Source: Deroplatys truncata (taxonomy: Eukaryota > Arthropoda > Insecta > Mantodea > Mantidae). From it: 64,000 nucleotides of DNA. Positions 1 to 11,367 of the stretch are shown here, one piece after another. Both the position numbers and the translations under genes were made by a program. The stretch spans positions 674,652,118 to 674,716,117 of the forward strand of contig CM060990.1 of assembly GCA_030765065.1 (NCBI GenBank), written 5' to 3'. The first letter of the stretch is position 1. Each line of letters begins with the position of its first letter. The notes below the pieces were generated by a model. It made no database searches. It was not told the origin of the DNA and saw only the letters and a program-made list of their open reading frames with translations.

Positions 1-341
1 CTGGTGCACGAGACAGCAGAAGGAGCTACGAGATTACGGCAGCAGAATCAACAACGAACCAGGTAAAGTATCTACCTACATATACTGCTTCAAAATTGCC
101 GACGATTGTCTTGCTTCAAACTGACGCCTCGTCGTGGTGCAATCATGCTGTATCAGTGGATTTTGAGGTTAATCGGCAGACGCAATTGTATCAACACCAA
201 TTAGATGGCAATGGTTACACTATAACAAACAGCAGGAATACTTTTGTGCTACAGTTTTTTTTCTGGGGCGGCCCCACACCCGCTGCCCCCGGTGACGATC
301 ATCCTCAAAGGCTACATCGTCTCCCCATACCCATGCAGTTA
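1..341. other. Unassigned sequence at window start
   Basis: No recognisable gene or repeat. A 103-codon open frame on the plus strand (96-407) runs into the neighbouring transposon and has no recognisable domain, so it is not called as a gene. Confidence 0.5.
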
Positions 342-345
342 GTAC

Positions 346-1471
346 AAACAGCGCCAAAGAAAATCTTCGGTGGATTTTTTATCGTTTTCTGGAGTCTTTT
401 GAGGTGAGTCCTTTACCTTACCTATCGCAGAGCGTGGTGGCTTGATAATACAGCAATAAGGGGGAAAAGAGGGGAAGTTGATGCCTTTGCTTTTTCAAAA
501 CATGTTTATTGTCTGAGAACCAGTCATGCCGTAAACTAGCGAAATTACTCGTGGACGTCAATGTGGCTAGATAACTAACGTGAACGTATCGTGGGTATGT
601 GGGAGGCTGGTCGCACTGTTACAGCAATTGCAACAGCAGTGCATAAAGTGTTTTATAGTAAATTACTGGATAAAAATATTCCAGGAAAGTGGGGAAGACG
701 GTCTACATACTCGTCAGAAAGTGGGCACTACCCGTAAAACATCCCAAATGATGATGTTCGTTTACTAAATGCAAATTACTCTTTTGTTATAATTGACTGA
801 TCAAGTTTAGATACTAAAGATAAATATGTATATCTATATGGGTTACCGAATATGACGTACATATTATCGCAATAAAATTGGGTTATATTTTTGTCCCTGT
901 TGTATTCCTATGAACAGCAATATGTTAGTAAAGGTATATTAATCAAGTATGGTTTGAATTAGAGGGAAACATGCTGATTTATTTATTATTTAGTTATGTT
1001 TGCTTCTATGCAGTAACAAGCATTGATACCACTGTGAGAATACATTTCTGCTTATTTTTTGTTATAAGGGATTGCTATATATTTAATGAGTACCATTCAA
1101 GCTTTAATTTTAAAATATTCTCACACTGTACATTCTACATTTCGCTAACCTGGGCGCCCATAAAGTTTTCCCCTTAGCTTTTAACCCTTTCAAAGGCTTG
1201 TCCTGCACTAGCCGATAAAGTATGGGCTACCAATCACGATAAGAGGTCTGTATGACAAACTGAATGCACTCACTCTACCTCTTTCTCTTTTGGCCAATAC
1301 GATCAAGAGTGTAAACATATATTTCCTTTCTACGTCATTTTGTAACCTTTGTTGTGGTTATTGGTGCAACTATTTAGCAGAAGGACTGGCGCATCCTTGC
1401 ACCATGGCATGGCAACGATAAATAATGTGACATAGACGCGAGGTGCAGTGAGATTTTCTTTGGCGCTCTTT
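346..1471 (+). mobile_element. Tc1/mariner-derived deletion element, copy 1
   Basis: A 1.13-kb element whose ends form inverted repeats sharing the core GCGCCAAAGAAAATCT, flanked on both sides by GTAC (342-345 and 1472-1475). The target duplication is either GTAC or the central TA. A second copy lies inverted at 21,853-24,095, which confirms both ends. Around 580-760 the plus strand keeps the N-terminal helix-turn-helix part of a Tc1-like transposase (peptides resembling WIKIFQESGEDGLHTRQK). The catalytic DDE part is absent, so this is a non-autonomous deletion derivative. The remainder is AT-rich and non-coding. Confidence 0.75.
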
Positions 1472-1475
1472 GTAC

Positions 1476-2606
1476 ACTAAACATGCAGGTTGCAGGGTGG
1501 TGCTTTGTTAGTATTACTGCAGTGGGTTAGTCGGGTTCCGCGGAAGCACCCCGCTTAGTATCGGTTATTGAAATGCTGGCATGCAAAGATGCGAGCGCGT
1601 CATTGCTGTGTCCAGGGGTCCACACATGGTCGAGGTTCTGCGGGGATCGCTGGTGTTAGTGGTAAGAATCATGGATGTGAGAGAGGTCAGGTGTTAGCGG
1701 TAAAGGTTTGTGTTAAGTTGTGGTATCTAGAGGTTAATACTAATCTTGAATCAACGTATGTACAAGGTGGGGGCAGGCATAATTGATTATTACCGTTCAT
1801 GGCGTGGTTGGGTGTAGAGCTAAGTCCGTTCCGTGGATCTCAGTGGTTGTCCAGTCGTCATGGTTCTTGGCAGCAAGTCCTGTAAAGAATCAATTGAATA
1901 GCAGCTAAGGAATGTAGCCACTGATGCGAGCGAGATGTAGGCACACGAGCATCAATGGCGTCGGAGTTGTGTGTGAGTGTTCGGTCAAAGGCTGACAGGG
2001 AGCGGTTGTGCTTTTCGTGTGTGGTTTCGTGTGTTCCTAGCGCTTGTCGATGTTAGAACAACTGTAGGTAAATGCAGGCAATCGGAGAACAGATTTCAAG
2101 TAACACATCGATGTATCACGTGCGTAGATTGTTCTGCATTCCCGCCAATGGACTGAAGATCTGTGTAGCACCTAACGCAGCACGCATGCCTTTGCACATG
2201 ACGAGCAACTAGAATTAGCGTGCTGTATATATGAAATAGGTTAAAATTATGAAAGCGAAAGAAAATATGTAATAATATTTGAATATATGCTTAACACGTG
2301 ATAGGGCGGTATTTTCAGCAAAGTAACCATTGTGCAGTAGCACTATACCACATATTGACGAGCCGCGTCTAGATGTGAGTCTGCTAGGTTCAATCACGTG
2401 GCCCTACTTTCCAGGAGGCGCGCGGATATTTATTGGCAAGCTTTCAGTTGATAAACAAAGGCAATGGGCTGGGTCACATTCGTGCGCACGAGTATTATGC
2501 TGTTCCGACTTGCATTTAAATAATTAAACGGCGTACGGTTATAGAAGTCACATGAGATGAGCAAATGTTCTCTTGATGTGACTGCAATACTGCCAAGGGT
2601 TAAGGC
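1476..2606. other. Unassigned intergenic sequence
   Basis: About 1.1 kb of G/T-rich followed by AT-rich sequence. The short open frames here have no recognisable domains. I see no repeat shared with the rest of the window. Confidence 0.4.
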
Positions 2607-2803
2607 GGCCGGCCCTCGTAGCCGTGGTCGCTGGAGTGGTCGCTCCGGCGCTCTGCCAAGCTGAGGGTCGTGGGTTCTAGTCCCGCCACGGGCATGGGAG
2701 TTTGTGTGTGTATGTGTGTTGCGGAAATAAGCGGTATGAAAACAGTAAAATACAGTAGCATAAACTCGGTACAACAAGGGAACTTTAAACAAAACAAAAC
2801 AAA
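2607..2803 (+). repeat. tRNA-derived SINE (family with CTCGTAGCCGTGG head)
   Basis: A tRNA-like head with an internal Pol III promoter: an A-box-like region near 2,617 and a B box of the form GGTTCTAGTCC near 2,672. A short non-tRNA body and an A-rich tail of AAAC repeats (about 2,786-2,803) follow. The layout is that of a SINE. Only one copy of this subtype is seen here, so the family assignment rests on structure alone. Confidence 0.6.
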
Positions 2804-2869
2804 GGCGTGGAGTATCACGCTTTTTCAGAAAGCAGCATAATGAAGAAAAATATGCATTAAACACTTTCC

Positions 2870-2970
2870 CTGTCACGTATCTAGTAAGTAGAGGAAGTAT
2901 TATATTCCGCCTAAATCTTCGATGTCGAGACTTAACCAGAAAGACGTTTTGAGGCCCCCGAAACCAAAAA
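2870..2970 (+). repeat. Solo fragment of the 57-64 kb satellite unit
   Basis: The stretch containing AGTAAGTAGAGGAAGTATTA and, further on, TTTTGAGGCCCCC matches by eye the start of the repeat units tandemly arrayed at 57-64 kb (there AGTAGGTAGGGGAAGTATTG and then TTTTGAGGCCCCC). It is cut off at its right by a SINE. Confidence 0.65.
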
Positions 2971-3247
2971 GTCATCCTCTGTGGTGCAGTGGTTACCATG
3001 CTAGCCTTTAGTTTCCGAGGTCGCGGGTTCAAACCCGACGGAGGCCGATGGATTTTTTCGGGCGTAAAAATCCTTAGCATGGTTTCCTTCGGAAGGGAAG
3101 TAAAGCCGGTGGTCCCGTGTCATAAATTTACGGCACGTAAAAGCACCTCAAGCCTGATAAAGAGGCCTTTGAGCAAAATTACCGGTATTTCACTTCCAAA
3201 ATACAGTGGGACGGTAAGGACCACAGCAGTTAAAGAACGTCCATAAA
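2971..3247 (+). repeat. tRNA-derived SINE, major family, copy 1
   Basis: The most common SINE here, with six copies in the window. The tRNA-like head has an A box in TGGTGCAGTGGTTACC and a B box in GGGTTCAAACCCG (about 3,025-3,037). The body contains the conserved tract CCGGTGGTCCCGTGTC, and the 3' end is GTCCATAAATA. Long open frames seen through this family on both strands follow repeat conservation and are not genes. Confidence 0.9.
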
Positions 3248-4874
3248 TAGAGTTCAATTTAATTTTTCCGAATCCAAAAAAATTAAAAATGGCCAGTGTG
3301 TGAGTATCTGTGAACAACATTGTTCGAGAACGGTGTGACTAATCTCAAACAACACTCATGGAGTTTGCAGTTTTACATGCCATGTCCTAAAAATATTTCT
3401 AAACTGCAGCTACATTTTTAAATTACAAAGGACATAGTTTTATAAACTGCAAGCACTGTAATCTTGCATGAAACTGCTGATATTACAGTTGACACTGGTT
3501 GGGTTCACTCAAAACTACCTGTCACTGTTTATCACACTATACACAATTACATAAAATATACACTGGATGGCTGACGCACGAAATGCTATTCTTTACAGTA
3601 ATCACCTACTAAATTTAGAAGAAGGTGGAATTTTGCTTTTGGTTTCACTGAAAGATTTTCATTTCTAAGTACACAATAATTCTTGAAAAATATACCTATT
3701 ACTTAGCGATTTATAGCATGGGGGGGGGGAGATTGCTTGAAGCATAGTTGTCCGAATTTCCATGTGAATTTTAACGACACATTTAGCCTAAGAAAAAGTT
3801 ATCTTTTGTTTCTTAAATATGAAATATTTATATTAAAAATACAGTTCTCGTAATTCTTTTATTAGAGCAATAATAATAACCAGTAGCCTAATTATTTCTC
3901 ATAACTTGGGGGATTGCTCCCCCCCTGTAGCCCGAAATGGCGCCCCTGGTTGGGGATGTTACAACACCGTTGTGAACTCGGTGTAAATAGTTGTGGTAGA
4001 TACTTTAAAATATAAATAAATATCTGCAGTGTTAATTTGTGTTATAAAATATATATTAAATTATGTTTATTTGAGAGATACAATAAAAATTATGGATATG
4101 TGAGTGTGTATGTATGTAGTCAGTCGCAGTGATCCTCATATACGGGAGTATTGCCTTTCATATTTGCAAAATATAAAAATTTAAAAGAAAACGGACCATA
4201 ATCTACCTAATATCGTGAACTCTGTACGTCTTCGAAGGAATCACCTGTATGCAAACATCATTTTGTTTCTGACTTTGTTATAAGAAAGGACAAATAAATT
4301 TCCCTGTGATGGTTCTTTTATAACAGTTCCAAGAAAGAGGTTAAACTGCAGAATGGTGCATTTCCGACAATTTTTTCAAAATCAACCATCGTATTTATGC
4401 CGTAATGTTGCTGCATGCAAAACTGTACACTGCATGAATGTTGTTTTGCAATGTTGTTTAAGATTATGTATTTCAGTTGCAGTGCTGGTTTAAGATTACT
4501 TATTTGCTTTATTTCAGTCTGTCGGTGTAGACTTTCAGCAAAAACTAGTAGAGAATGCTATAAGTCGCTAAGTAATCGTACATTCTTGAATAATTATGGC
4601 GAGCTTATAAATTAAAAGTTTTCAGTGAAATCAAAATTCCACCCTAAAGCTTCTAAATTTAGTAGATAATTACTGTAAAGTATAGCATTTCGTGCGTGAG
4701 CCATCCAGTGTATATTTTGTGTATATAATATTGTGTACAGTGTGTTAAATGGCGTAAATGGTGTCAGGTATTTTGAATGTAATCAGTCGGTATCAATTGC
4801 AATATCAGTAATTCTGTTTCACGCAAGTACAATATTATCTACAGTGATTGTAGTTTATAAAGCAATGTCATTTG

Positions 4875-5995
4875 CAGCGGCGTGGCGTAAGGGTAGACTT
4901 TGAGACTGAGTCTACCTAAATAAATTGCCAAGAAAGTAACTAAATTTTTAAACATATAAATACAGACAGCCTCAAACAAGTGATGAAAAACTAATTAATA
5001 GAGCCACCTTCACCGTGCTTATCCCAATGCCCCAACCCCTACTGCTACTTCGTGTCGGATTGTAGTACTATGTGCTTAGGCAGCTTTGAAATCTCATGAT
5101 GCGGCAGTCTCGAGTTGAGACTGGGATGGCTGAGCGAGTGCATTACACTCATCAAGAGTGGAACTATATAGCTTTTCCCACTAAATTTCGACCTCTCGTT
5201 GTCGGAAGACATGCCAATTGTGCATTAAGGGCACAAAGGCAGCAGCAGAGACTTAACACGTTTAATGAGGGGCTTAGTCTCTGTGTACCTGCTCTCTCCA
5301 AAGTCCGGAAACAGGACAATAGGGGTTGGAGACAAGGGTAGGGCAAGGCAGTGTAACATAAACATTTCATTCCTCAATTATTGGTGAACCAGCATTATGT
5401 GCGTACAATGCAGTAAAGTGTTAATTTTACGTAAACCTATGTATAGTTTTCATTGTGCGTGTTTTATTTTTGATTTTAGAAATATGGACAATTCCATCGA
5501 TTTAGTGGAGTACTTATTAAAAACTCAGCAACAAAGGCAATTTTTAGAGCTATTAGAGCTACTTGAATAAGGTGTACACAGAGACCACTAAATTATTGCG
5601 ACTAGTGTAAACATTGCCTGTCCCTATAGCCAGCAGTGAACGTAATATGAGCACGCTTAAAGGAATTAAAACTTATTTCAGGAACTCTATGACAAACCAA
5701 AGAATCTCATGTTTAGCGACATTAGCAATTGATAAACAGTGAAATTTGTGGTGACCATACTTTTAAAGAACGTGTGATGGACATCTTCGCCGACTGGAGC
5801 TTATATACAAGGAAATCTAAGTGAGTATGTACATTGTTTTCATGATTTACTATCATACAGTGGTTTGTCAGCATTTTGTAAAGTTACACCCAACGCTATG
5901 CTTTATAATCTAGTTTAGTTTAAAATGTATGTTCGGTCAATTTCAGCAATTAGTAGTGATGCTAATGACTACTAAAACAACAACTACTACCCAAT

Positions 5996-6053
<58 letters not shown>

Positions 6054-6183
6054 GAATCTATATGGAGAATTCACGTTATTTTATGATATACTAATGTATG
6101 GGAATTTGTGCATCATTTAAAAAATTATAAATTCAATTTTTAAAATTAGTATACCCAGAATACAGTGCCAAGCTACGCCACTG
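4875..6183. mobile_element. Non-autonomous hAT element with 8-bp target duplication
   Basis: The termini are CAGCGGCGTGGCG on the left and GCTACGCCACTG on the right, i.e. inverted repeats of the CAGTGGCGTAG type common in hAT elements. They are flanked by an exact 8-bp duplication GTCATTTG (4,867-4,874 and 6,184-6,191), the hAT hallmark. Length is 1,309 bp. No hAT transposase domain is recognisable inside. An 81-codon open frame (5,096-5,341) has no known domain. Removing the element rejoins the arm of the surrounding inverted-repeat element. Confidence 0.85.
5996..6053. repeat. (TAA)n microsatellite
   Basis: About 19 perfect TAA repeats inside the hAT element. Confidence 0.95.
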
Positions 6184-6290
6184 GTCATTTGTAACTCAAA
6201 TATGTAGCTGTAGTTTAGAAATGTTAAGTTATAGCATCCAAAACTGTAGACAGCATGAATGTTGTTTGAGGTTACGCACGAGTATTTCAT

Positions 6291-6660
6291 TGGTCATTAA
6301 TTATTAATTAATTACGAGTATTAATGTTAAAATGCATTTAGTTCACTTTTAAGACAGCATTTTTGTGTACAACAGAGCGTATATCTACACAAAACGCATT
6401 CCATTACGCCACATTAATTGTATTTTACTGCTGAGAACTCATAGCTTGTAGACAAGAGCTGTTTAAAGTATTGCCCATAATTCTCACCACATATGGCCAT
6501 CATTTTGGGATCCAGTGTGAGGTCCGTTAACTAGAGGGTCCTGCACGTACCGATTTAGTTGTCACGCCGGCCGGTAGAGCCCTCCGTAGTCTATCGTTGA
6601 TCTTTCACCACGACGGATGTTTGTGCTACTGCTGCAGCAAAAATATCGCACAAAGGTATG
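6291..6660. other. Unassigned sequence
   Basis: No gene recognised. The GC-richer part (6,480-6,650) ends in CAAAGGTATGTAA, which would fit a splice donor, but no exon can be shown. Confidence 0.3.
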
Positions 6661-7325
6661 TAATTGCACATTGTTTACATGCAAGGTATGATTCAGTGGA
6701 TGTGTAGCTTTTGTTACTGGTAGTTTTGCACATTTGGAATATTTTATCGGCTTTGAAAACTAGTACAAAGCGCTTTCAATTCGGCCGTTAATAAAACGCA
6801 GGAAGGTTGTGGAATTAAGACATTGCTATATGACGAAAGTTGTATTTAATAATCTTAAAAACATTTGCAATAAAGTGATAATTGCACTTGAGCCCAAAGG
6901 CGACATTTAAAAAGTAACAGTGTGCCTTCAAATCAGAATACATCAGCTGCGTTTATTGTTGAAAATCTAAATACAATAAGGCAAACCTAGTCGTAACTGC
7001 ACATTGTTTACATGCAAGGTATGATACAGTGGATGTGTAGCTTTTGTTACTGGTAGTTTTGCACATTTGGAATATTTTATCGGCTTTGAAAACTAGTACA
7101 AAGCGCTTTCAATTCGGCCGTTAATAAAACGCAGGAAGGCTGTGGAATTAAGATATTGCTATATGACGAAAGTTGTATTTAATAATCTTAAAAACATTTG
7201 CAATAAAGTGATAATTGCACTTGAGCCCAAAGGCGACATTTAAAAAGTAACAGAGTGCCTTCAATTCAGAATACATCAGCTGAGTTTATTGTTGAAAATC
7301 TAAATACAATAAGGCAAACCTAGTT
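6661..7325. repeat. Two-copy 333-bp tandem duplication
   Basis: Two head-to-tail copies offset by 333 bp (TGCACATTGTTTACATGCAA begins at 6,665 and again at 6,998). They differ at only a few positions by eye, so the duplication is recent. No coding potential is apparent. Confidence 0.9.
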
Positions 7326-7971
7326 ATGAAATTTATACTAACTACACTTTCTTCCCCTCCCTCTCCTTTCGCAGTGCATCTCGTTCTCTGATATTTGTTT
7401 TGGGACGCATTCGTACGTAATTCCAGCTGTCTGTTGTACAAAATCATCGATTTTCTAAAGCGGAAGTAACAACTGTTCGACAGATTGCGTGTAATAATTA
7501 CTCAGAAATATGAGGAAAGTTTTTAGGGGGAGGCATATTTGGAGCATAGATTATTGTCCTTGCCGCAGCTATTTACGTCTGCGATTTAAAGTAATTAAAT
7601 AAAGTAACGTACTAAAACGAGTACTTTAGCGCACTTTTTGAAAACCATATCAAAAATTGAGAAAAATACGCCAAAACGGTGGCTAACAAAAATACGACAT
7701 AAACTAGGAGAAAAAGAAACAGGCAACAATTTAAAAAACTATACGAAATAGGGAAAAAAATCGACAGTTTTTTTGCATCAATTTTTTATCACTTCGAATG
7801 TCATTTTATAAAAACAGTCAAAATACCCTATGTTGTGCCGTATTATTCAATATTTTAAAAAAATTATAAATAATGTCTATTTTATTACCGCCGAGGTTAT
7901 AAATGTACCTAATTGGTAGCATAACTGTTAACTGACATATTAATATCTTTTATTTAACACATCAACTGTTT
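7326..7971. other. Unassigned AT-rich sequence
   Basis: No gene or repeat recognised. Confidence 0.4.
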
Positions 7972-8220
7972 TTACAAACACAATTCAAAATTATCTTTCA
8001 GATTATTTTTAAATTGTATTTCTTCAGTAGAAACCCAGTCGTTATCAAATGGATACAAACTTTCAAATGTTTCATTAATAGTAGTTAATGGTGTGAACGA
8101 AGTATTTGAGCGACCTTTATTTTGAAGTTTATCCCGATGATAAAATAATGAACTGAGATTATCTAGCCAACAATTTACATTTTCTAGTTTATCTTTGATA
8201 AAGCAACAAAATCTATGTTT
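7972..8220 (-). pseudogene. Possible reading-frame remnant, unrecognised
   Basis: An 82-codon frame open between stops, without a start codon, reading leftward and ending at 7,972. Its make-up (Trp, Cys, His and charged residues, including the peptide NCWLDNLSSLFYHRDK) looks more protein-like than the surrounding AT-rich DNA. No family is recognised. It could be the C-terminal piece of a decayed transposase or simply chance. Confidence 0.25.
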
Positions 8221-8532
8221 TTAATTATTTCTGATTGAGTTTTGTAAATAATATACTCCCTAATATCCTATTGTTCTTGTTGTTCCATTTGTAACAGAAA
8301 AATTACACAATTTTAATCTGATGCTTAGATTGATTTCCAAATATTTCTTTTCTACCTTTAGATATTACTAGGTCTATTAGGTCTCATTAGAAAATGCTTT
8401 ATAAAAAGCTGTTTATTTTGTGATGACAATTAAGAAAACAAACCAAAAAAATGTTGGTTTCCAATTACGAAACGTAATTTGACCTTCAAATTACCATTCA
8501 TGGAAGGTCCAACGTTCATTGCACTCTTCGTA

Positions 8533-9806
8533 CGAGGGGCACTATTTATATTTAGAGCCTTGGCAACCCTGAATGTTGTAGGTGCCATCTGACGTTTCCT
8601 ATGGAAAGTTTGACATTTTTGACCATAATCTACTCAAACATTTTGTGAATAGAGCGTCATTTGTTTTGTTTACAAACTTGAAAATTGTGTGTCAACAAAA
8701 ACATGGAATTAATTCGTGAAAATGTTCGTGCAATGATTTATTACGACGTTCGACGTGGATTATCAAGACAAGAGTGCATCGATCAACTAACTTCCACATT
8801 TGGCGTCGAAGCTCCATCCTTTGCCACTGTGAAACACTGGTATAACGAATTTAATCGCGGCCGCCGTTCGCTCAATGATGAAATTCGTGAAGGTCGACCA
8901 AAATCAGTTGTGCCAGAAAACATTGATGCTGTGCAAAACCTAATAATGAAAGATCGTCATGCTATATATTGTGAGATTGAGGCAACCCTAGGCATTAGTT
9001 CCACCAACATATATAAAATATTGCATGATTATTTAGCCGTGTAAAAGGTTTGCTCTCGTTGGATCCCACATAATTTGACGCAATTTCAAAAAGATGCTCG
9101 TGTCGATTGGTGTACAAAAATGCTCAAGAAATACAATGGCGGTGCCTCAAAAGACGTATATAAGATTGTAACAGGTGACGAAATGCGTATGAACCGGAAC
9201 GTAAACAGCAGTCGACTGTTGGTAGTTTCAAGATGAAGCAAATCCAACAAAAGTTGTTCGCACTCGAAGCACTTCGAAGCAAATTGTCGCCTGCTTTTTC
9301 AGCAAAACTGGCCATGTGGCAACAGTGCCTATAGAGGAACTAAAACGGTCAATGCCAAATGGTACACAACCATTTGTTTGCCAGAAGTCTTCGGTGAAGT
9401 AAGGAAAACCAACAAGAACCGCAGAATCGTTCTTCATCAAGACAATGCGAGCGCACACACATCTCGTCTAACAACAGAGCATTTGAAGGCTCAAAAAACC
9501 GAACTGATGGGTCATCTGCCATACAGTCCTGATTTGGCACCCAATGACTTCTTTTTGTTTCCGAACATCAAGAATAAATTGCGTGGGCAACGAATTTCGT
9601 TGGCAGAAGAAGCCGTTGATGCCTTCAAAAAGCATGTTTTCGAGGTGTCTCAATAAGACTAGAATGAATGCTTTGACAAATGGTTCAAACTGATGCAAAA
9701 GTGTATTGATCATAAAGGGAAATATTCTGAAAAACAATAAAGCAGTTTACAATCAGAAATAACTTTCTTTTAATTATTATGCTCAAAATATAAATACTGC
9801 CCCTCG
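8533..9806 (+). mobile_element. mariner element, nearly full length
   Basis: A 1,274-bp element with terminal inverted repeats of about 26 bp (CGAGGGGCACTATTTATATT at the left; its near-complement ends at 9,806), flanked by TA (8,531-8,532 and 9,807-9,808). Both ends and the target site are clear. Inside is one degraded mariner transposase gene. It is plain DNA-transposon debris inserted into element C. Confidence 0.92.
8703..9739 (+). pseudogene. mariner transposase pseudogene (D,D34D type)
   Basis: The start is taken at the second in-frame ATG (8,703), which matches the usual mariner N-terminus. The N-terminal paired helix-turn-helix reads well to residue ~114, then an in-frame stop follows HDYLAV. 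In the TGDE catalytic block (about 9,172-9,185) about 10 bp are missing, shifting the frame. Downstream the HQDNA block (second Asp) and SPDLAPND (third Asp, 34 residues on) are intact. Further stops interrupt the C-terminus after VSQ, and the frame ends at SEKQ. It cannot make an active transposase. Confidence 0.9.
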
Positions 9807-10021
9807 TATACAGCCATTAAGAATTTTCGTTGTTATTTACGTTGGTGTATGAACAATTGCAAAGTAGTTACTATATAAAAATGTTGTTTAGTTTTTATAA
9901 GGAGTGAGACAACAACATAAAAAAGTTAGCTTCCCATTTAAAAAACTTACTGACTTTAAAATGACCATCATAACGTCCTCCAAACAAAACACGACTAATG
10001 GCATTTACTTTCCCCCATAAT

Positions 10022-11367
10022 AGGTGACTTGATTCATACAAGAGAAGTCTTAAGAGTTGTTTTATCACACAAAATGGCACAGTTCATGAATATCCGTCAA
10101 AGAAAAGTGTAAAAAGTTAAATTAACTGTAACTTTAGTATGTATTTGAAAGTACCAAATTCAAAAATGTCGTGTTAGAAGCTCCCTATAACGGAAGAAGC
10201 AATAATGCATACTACTCAACAGCGCTATTAAAATGTTTGCCTCTAGTTTTCACCTATTGTTGCGGCATGTAAACATCACACGTTTCAGAAATGCCGCGTG
10301 CCACTGACCACCTCTTTCGACTATAGCTAGAAAATGATAACTGAAGGCGGCGAACGTTTTAATTACTTTATTATTGTGGCGGACGGTTTAATTAAAGATT
10401 ATTATTGTAAGGTTTTGCGCAAGATTTCATAATCTAATTATTTAATAGTTTCCTTATTCGAACGGTCTCCCTTCGTTTTAAAAATACTTTTATATTCATA
10501 AATCTACGCTTATTTGCTTAAATAACCGAATTAGGCATTTTTAGGTCATATCACGAAAAATAGGTTTTATTAGGTCCTAACGTAAAATTAGGTCAATTTA
10601 GGCTCTATAAAATTGAAGTATATTACTAGTTGGTAACTTAAACATTAATATAAACCGAAGTTTGGAGTGTATGAGGTCAGGAATAAAATAGGTCAGAACC
10701 TAAGAATCCGGGGCTTAGTTATTAGTAATGTAACCTTCATTAGATTATTCAGAGGTGATCCTAAAAGTGAAATTTCTTCAGTAGCAGAGGGATACAGATG
10801 ATGTCAATTGTCATTGTTCTTTCAATAATTAACATCTTACGTATAAATGCTGAGATTACTTTTGCTCATAATAACTTCAAATCTCAATGAAAATGAGAAA
10901 TTTCTTAAGAGAAATTAGTTATAAGCTGGCAAAACTAGCTCCATCAAACAAGAGCTATAGACAGTTACATTTTGGAACTCTTAGAACTAGATGAGCCACA
11001 ATAGAAAAGAAAGATTTTCCAATAAAACTTATATAAATGGTGAACTCAACAACGTCCAGTTGTTAACCAGAAATAAAGGCAACTAAAATAAGCAATTTTA
11101 GTGTTGTTTACAGGAAAGACATGTGTAAATCCGTTTGAAAACTGTCTTGAAGAACCTGATAAAATTCATAATGAAGCAAAAAAAGAATTTGAAACTGTCG
11201 TTTTTTGCCAAAGTAGTATCATATTGTTACGTACTTTATCATTCGCTGTAATTTTCCGATATATTTATATTTTATAGCAGTTACGTATAACATGTATCAC
11301 ATTACAGAATACGTTTTAAATTGCATTTGATACTACAAACCAAAGCAAAAAAATTACACAGAAACTT
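10022..11367. other. Unassigned AT-rich sequence with TTAGGTC-like motifs
   Basis: No gene recognised. Between about 10,530 and 10,690 short motifs of the type TTAGGTC or ATTAGGTC recur several times, also seen at 8,368-8,385. This resembles the subterminal repeats of hAT-type elements, but no matching ends were found. Confidence 0.35.

Larger units (their letters stand above)
3330..6290. mobile_element. Inverted-repeat (foldback-like) element, interrupted
   Basis: The left arm (about 3,330-3,655) is the reverse complement of a right arm (about 4,622-4,866 continuing at 6,184-6,290). For example, CACTGGATGGCTGACGCACG near 3,561 pairs with its complement near 4,690-4,710. The right arm is split by the hAT element 4,875-6,183. 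The loop between the arms (3,656-4,621) holds a run of nine G residues near 3,721 and AT-rich sequence without a gene. Outer boundaries are approximate. Confidence 0.6.
8395..10021 (-). mobile_element. Inverted-repeat element C, second copy, split by mariner
   Basis: 8,395-8,532 together with 9,807-10,021 match the reverse complement of the interior of the element at 27,933-28,880 (for example AACGTCCTCCAAACAAAACA near 9,973). The terminal repeats are missing or truncated. At the point where mariner sits, the other copy has an uninterrupted ...GTACGAAGAG..., giving a natural empty site. Confidence 0.7.

Noticed and set aside
971-1177. Possible small membrane protein (68 residues, aromatic-rich) and its partner at 22,187-22,393
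   Set aside because: Lies in the non-coding interior of the Tc1-derived element and merely reflects homology between the two copies; AT-rich composition explains the hydrophobicity.
2430-3246. Overlapping long frames of 216, 85, 72 and 66 codons on both strands
   Set aside because: They coincide with two tRNA-derived SINEs; the same peptides (ending ...LLRAVNL) recur at every SINE copy in the window.
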